Assembly (NCBI GenBank): GCA_003531585.1 | Contig: DQFX01000028.1 | Coordinates: 1 to 5,629 of the forward strand | DNA length: 5,629 nt | Direction: 5' to 3' | From: Oscillospiraceae bacterium | GTDB taxonomy: Bacteria; Bacillota; Clostridia; Oscillospirales; Ruminococcaceae | Part shown: positions 4,384-5,629 of the stretch, in pieces | How positions within the stretch are numbered: the stretch's first letter is position 1 | How the letters are laid out: the number at the start of each line of letters is the position of its first letter | Notes under the pieces: model-generated | Databases searched by the model: none | Seen by the model: the letters and a program-made list of their open reading frames with translations, nothing else | Told to the model about the DNA's origin: nothing | Made by a program: the position numbers and the translations under genes

Positions 4384-4926
4384 ATGAAGATACGTATTAT
4401 ATCGGGCGCGGCGGCGCTGACTGCCGTGCTCCTGATGAGCGGCTGCCAGGGAGAGATTCCGTTTGCGGCGGCGAAAACTCCGGAGCTTTCCAGCTCGTGG
4501 ACGGCTCAGGCGGAGATAAAATTCGGCGACAACAACGCCAGGGCGGAGGTCACGCGAAGCGAGCCGGGCTGCTGGGAGTTCGGCTTCACAGAGCCGCAGG
4601 AGCTTTGCGGAGTTACGATGAAGCTTGAAAACGGCACGCTGACAGCGAGCCTGGGTGAACTGAGCGTCACGGCGGGGGAGGGCGAAAACACGATACTTCC
4701 CATGCTTATCGCCGAGGGGATAGATTCCGCCGGTGAGAATGCCGGGAGCGCCTCCGAAAAGGACGGCGTGCTGACGATAAAGACCGAGGCTGACGGCAGC
4801 GCCTGCACCGTGACCGCCGACAGTTCCACCGGGGATATACTTACATTCAGGTCGCCGGGTAACAAGCTGGCGGTGTTTTTCAGCGATGTTTCGCCCTATA
4901 CCGAGGAGGTAGGCGTGATAGAGTAG
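4384..4926 (+). CDS. small secreted lipoprotein of unknown function
   Basis: The 180-residue protein begins MKIRIISGAAALTAVLLMSGC. This is a positively charged start, a hydrophobic stretch and a lipobox-like LMSGC with C21 as the expected lipidated cysteine, so it should be anchored outside the membrane. An in-frame ATG at 4363 is rejected as start because GGAGGAG (4371-4377) lies 6 bases before the ATG at 4384 and the signal peptide begins there. The mature part is acidic, rich in E, T, S and G and has no further membrane segment. Alternating segments such as AQAEIKFGDNNARAEVTR and GVTMKLENGTLTASLG suggest beta strands. The order is vaguely like LolA/GerS-type lipoproteins of Firmicutes; this is only an impression. 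It follows nnr by 40 bases and shares its terminator, but nothing ties its role to NAD(P)H repair. Confidence 0.85.
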   Translation: MKIRIISGAAALTAVLLMSGCQGEIPFAAAKTPELSSSWTAQAEIKFGDNNARAEVTRSEPGCWEFGFTEPQELCGVTMKLENGTLTASLGELSVTAGEGENTILPMLIAEGIDSAGENAGSASEKDGVLTIKTEADGSACTVTADSSTGDILTFRSPGNKLAVFFSDVSPYTEEVGVIE

Positions 4927-4947
4927 AGTGCAGTTAATGCAGTGAAT

Positions 4948-4982
4948 ATCCCCGGGCAGCCGCGCTGTCCGGGGATCGTTTT
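4948..4982 (+). terminator. terminator of the nnr-lipoprotein operon
   Basis: A 13-bp stem (4948-4960 with 4964-4976), containing one G-T pair and a 3-nt CGC loop, is followed by CGTTTT. It lies 21 bases after the lipoprotein stop. On the minus strand no T run follows the stem, so it should serve the plus strand mainly. Confidence 0.85.
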
Positions 4983-4991
4983 GTATTATAG

Positions 4992-5603
4992 TCAGAACAG
5001 TTCCGGGTGATTCTCGAGGGAATCGGCCTCCGTTATCCCGCGTATCACTCTGCACGGAACTCCGACCGCCAGGGAATTCGGAGGAATATCCCGGGTGACT
5101 ACGCTTCCTGCGCCGATAACGCAGCCGTCGCCTATGGTAACGCCTCCGCATACCGTTACGTTCCCGGCGATCCAGCAGTTATTTCCTATAGTTATCGGTT
5201 TCGCGTACTCTTTGTCGGTCATTGTGCCGTCCGGTTTTGCGTACTGGTTTCTGTCCTGCCAGCGCAGAGGATGCATCGGGGTAAGCAGGGATACGTTAGG
5301 CCCCATGAATACGTTGTTGCCGATGGTTACCGGGCAGCAGTCAACGCAGGTGAAGTTGAAATTTGCGTAGGAATTCACACCTATAGTCGTGAAACAGCCG
5401 TAGTCAAACTGCACGGGTCCCTGTAAATAGAACGCGCTTCCGTTTATCCCGAGTGACTTCAGCACCTCGCCGCGCTTTTCGTCCGTTTCGGGGAGCACAT
5501 TGTACTCAGTACACAGCCTGTGGGCGTTCTGCCTAAGCTGGGTCAGTTCCTTGTCTGAGGGATCGTATATTTTTCCAGAGATCATTTTTTCCTTTTCGGT
5601 CAT
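4992..5603 (-). CDS. maltose/galactoside-type O-acetyltransferase (left-handed beta helix)
   Basis: The enzyme moves an acetyl group from acetyl-CoA to a hydroxyl of a sugar, a detoxification or wall/polysaccharide modification role in the cytosol. The protein has 203 residues, the usual length. Residues about 5-58 match the N-terminal Mac domain (KMISGKIYDPSDKEL, LRQNAHRLCTEYN). About 62-188 is hexapeptide-repeat beta helix, ending VIGAGSVVTRDIPPNS and GVPCRVIRGI. H111 in TPMHPL is the expected catalytic histidine, and NFNFT (81-85) matches the acceptor-site strand of LacA. The loop after H111 (about 112-135) is longer than in E. coli LacA, as is common in clostridial members. The start is supported by AAGGA 4 bases before the ATG, and the first residues fit family N-termini. 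It converges on the lipoprotein gene, with 65 bases between stops. The acceptor sugar cannot be told, so neither maa nor lacA is assigned. Confidence 0.93.
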   Translation of the reverse strand: MTEKEKMISGKIYDPSDKELTQLRQNAHRLCTEYNVLPETDEKRGEVLKSLGINGSAFYLQGPVQFDYGCFTTIGVNSYANFNFTCVDCCPVTIGNNVFMGPNVSLLTPMHPLRWQDRNQYAKPDGTMTDKEYAKPITIGNNCWIAGNVTVCGGVTIGDGCVIGAGSVVTRDIPPNSLAVGVPCRVIRGITEADSLENHPELF

Positions 5604-5629
5604 TTTATCCTTGTATGATATAGTTAAGC

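Noticed and set aside
4309..5151. 280-codon open frame on the minus strand across the lipoprotein gene and the acetyltransferase end
   Set aside because: It overlaps two well-supported genes and a terminator, has no ribosome site, and is very rich in arginine as expected for an antisense shadow.
5613..5629. -10-like TATATCAT upstream of the acetyltransferase
   Set aside because: Transcription from it would start within or after the ribosome site, and any -35 box lies outside the window, so no promoter is called.

Overview
The window looks like a low-to-mid GC Firmicute of the Oscillospiraceae/Ruminococcus type, probably from a rumen or gut setting. The reasons are the strong AGGAGG-type ribosome sites, consensus sigma-A promoters, a lipobox protein, clostridial-style sugar acetyltransferase and recombinase sequences, and a large RNA resembling a rumen-associated class. 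The genus is inference. The right half is GC-rich with typical chromosomal coding. The left end is AT-rich and foreign-looking.

Left part (1-1250): the end of an integrated element. A tyrosine recombinase gene on the minus strand has a perfect consensus promoter, a 14-bp palindrome at the predicted transcription start and its own terminator. It sits beside a 45-nt 3' fragment of a tRNA-Met gene (anticodon loop to CCA) followed by a tRNA-type terminator. This is the expected attR of an element that entered a tRNA-Met gene. The element and the reconstituted tRNA-Met should lie to the left, outside the window.

Middle (1250-2770): an RNA-rich, protein-poor stretch. It holds a short C-terminal relic of a large serine recombinase, whose last codons double as the terminator of a complete tRNA-Lys(UUU) on the minus strand. 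Divergent from tRNA-Lys, a near-consensus promoter starts a transcription unit of about 606 nt with no convincing ORF, many hairpins and a strong terminator. I call it a candidate ROOL-class (rumen-originating, ornate, large) non-coding RNA; that it is a non-coding transcription unit is better supported than the family name. Its terminator is repeated exactly (32 bp) 217 bp downstream, and the DNA between the copies is a row of near-perfect hairpins.

Right part (2770-5629): chromosomal genes. nnr (bifunctional NAD(P)H-hydrate repair enzyme) and a small lipoprotein of unknown function form a two-gene operon with one promoter and one terminator. The lipoprotein ribosome site can pair with the intergenic region, suggesting translational coupling. 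A maltose/galactoside-type O-acetyltransferase converges from the right edge.

The most interesting item is the large structured RNA, with its four-fold repeated hairpin module, located in an integration hotspot between tRNA genes and a cassette of palindromes.
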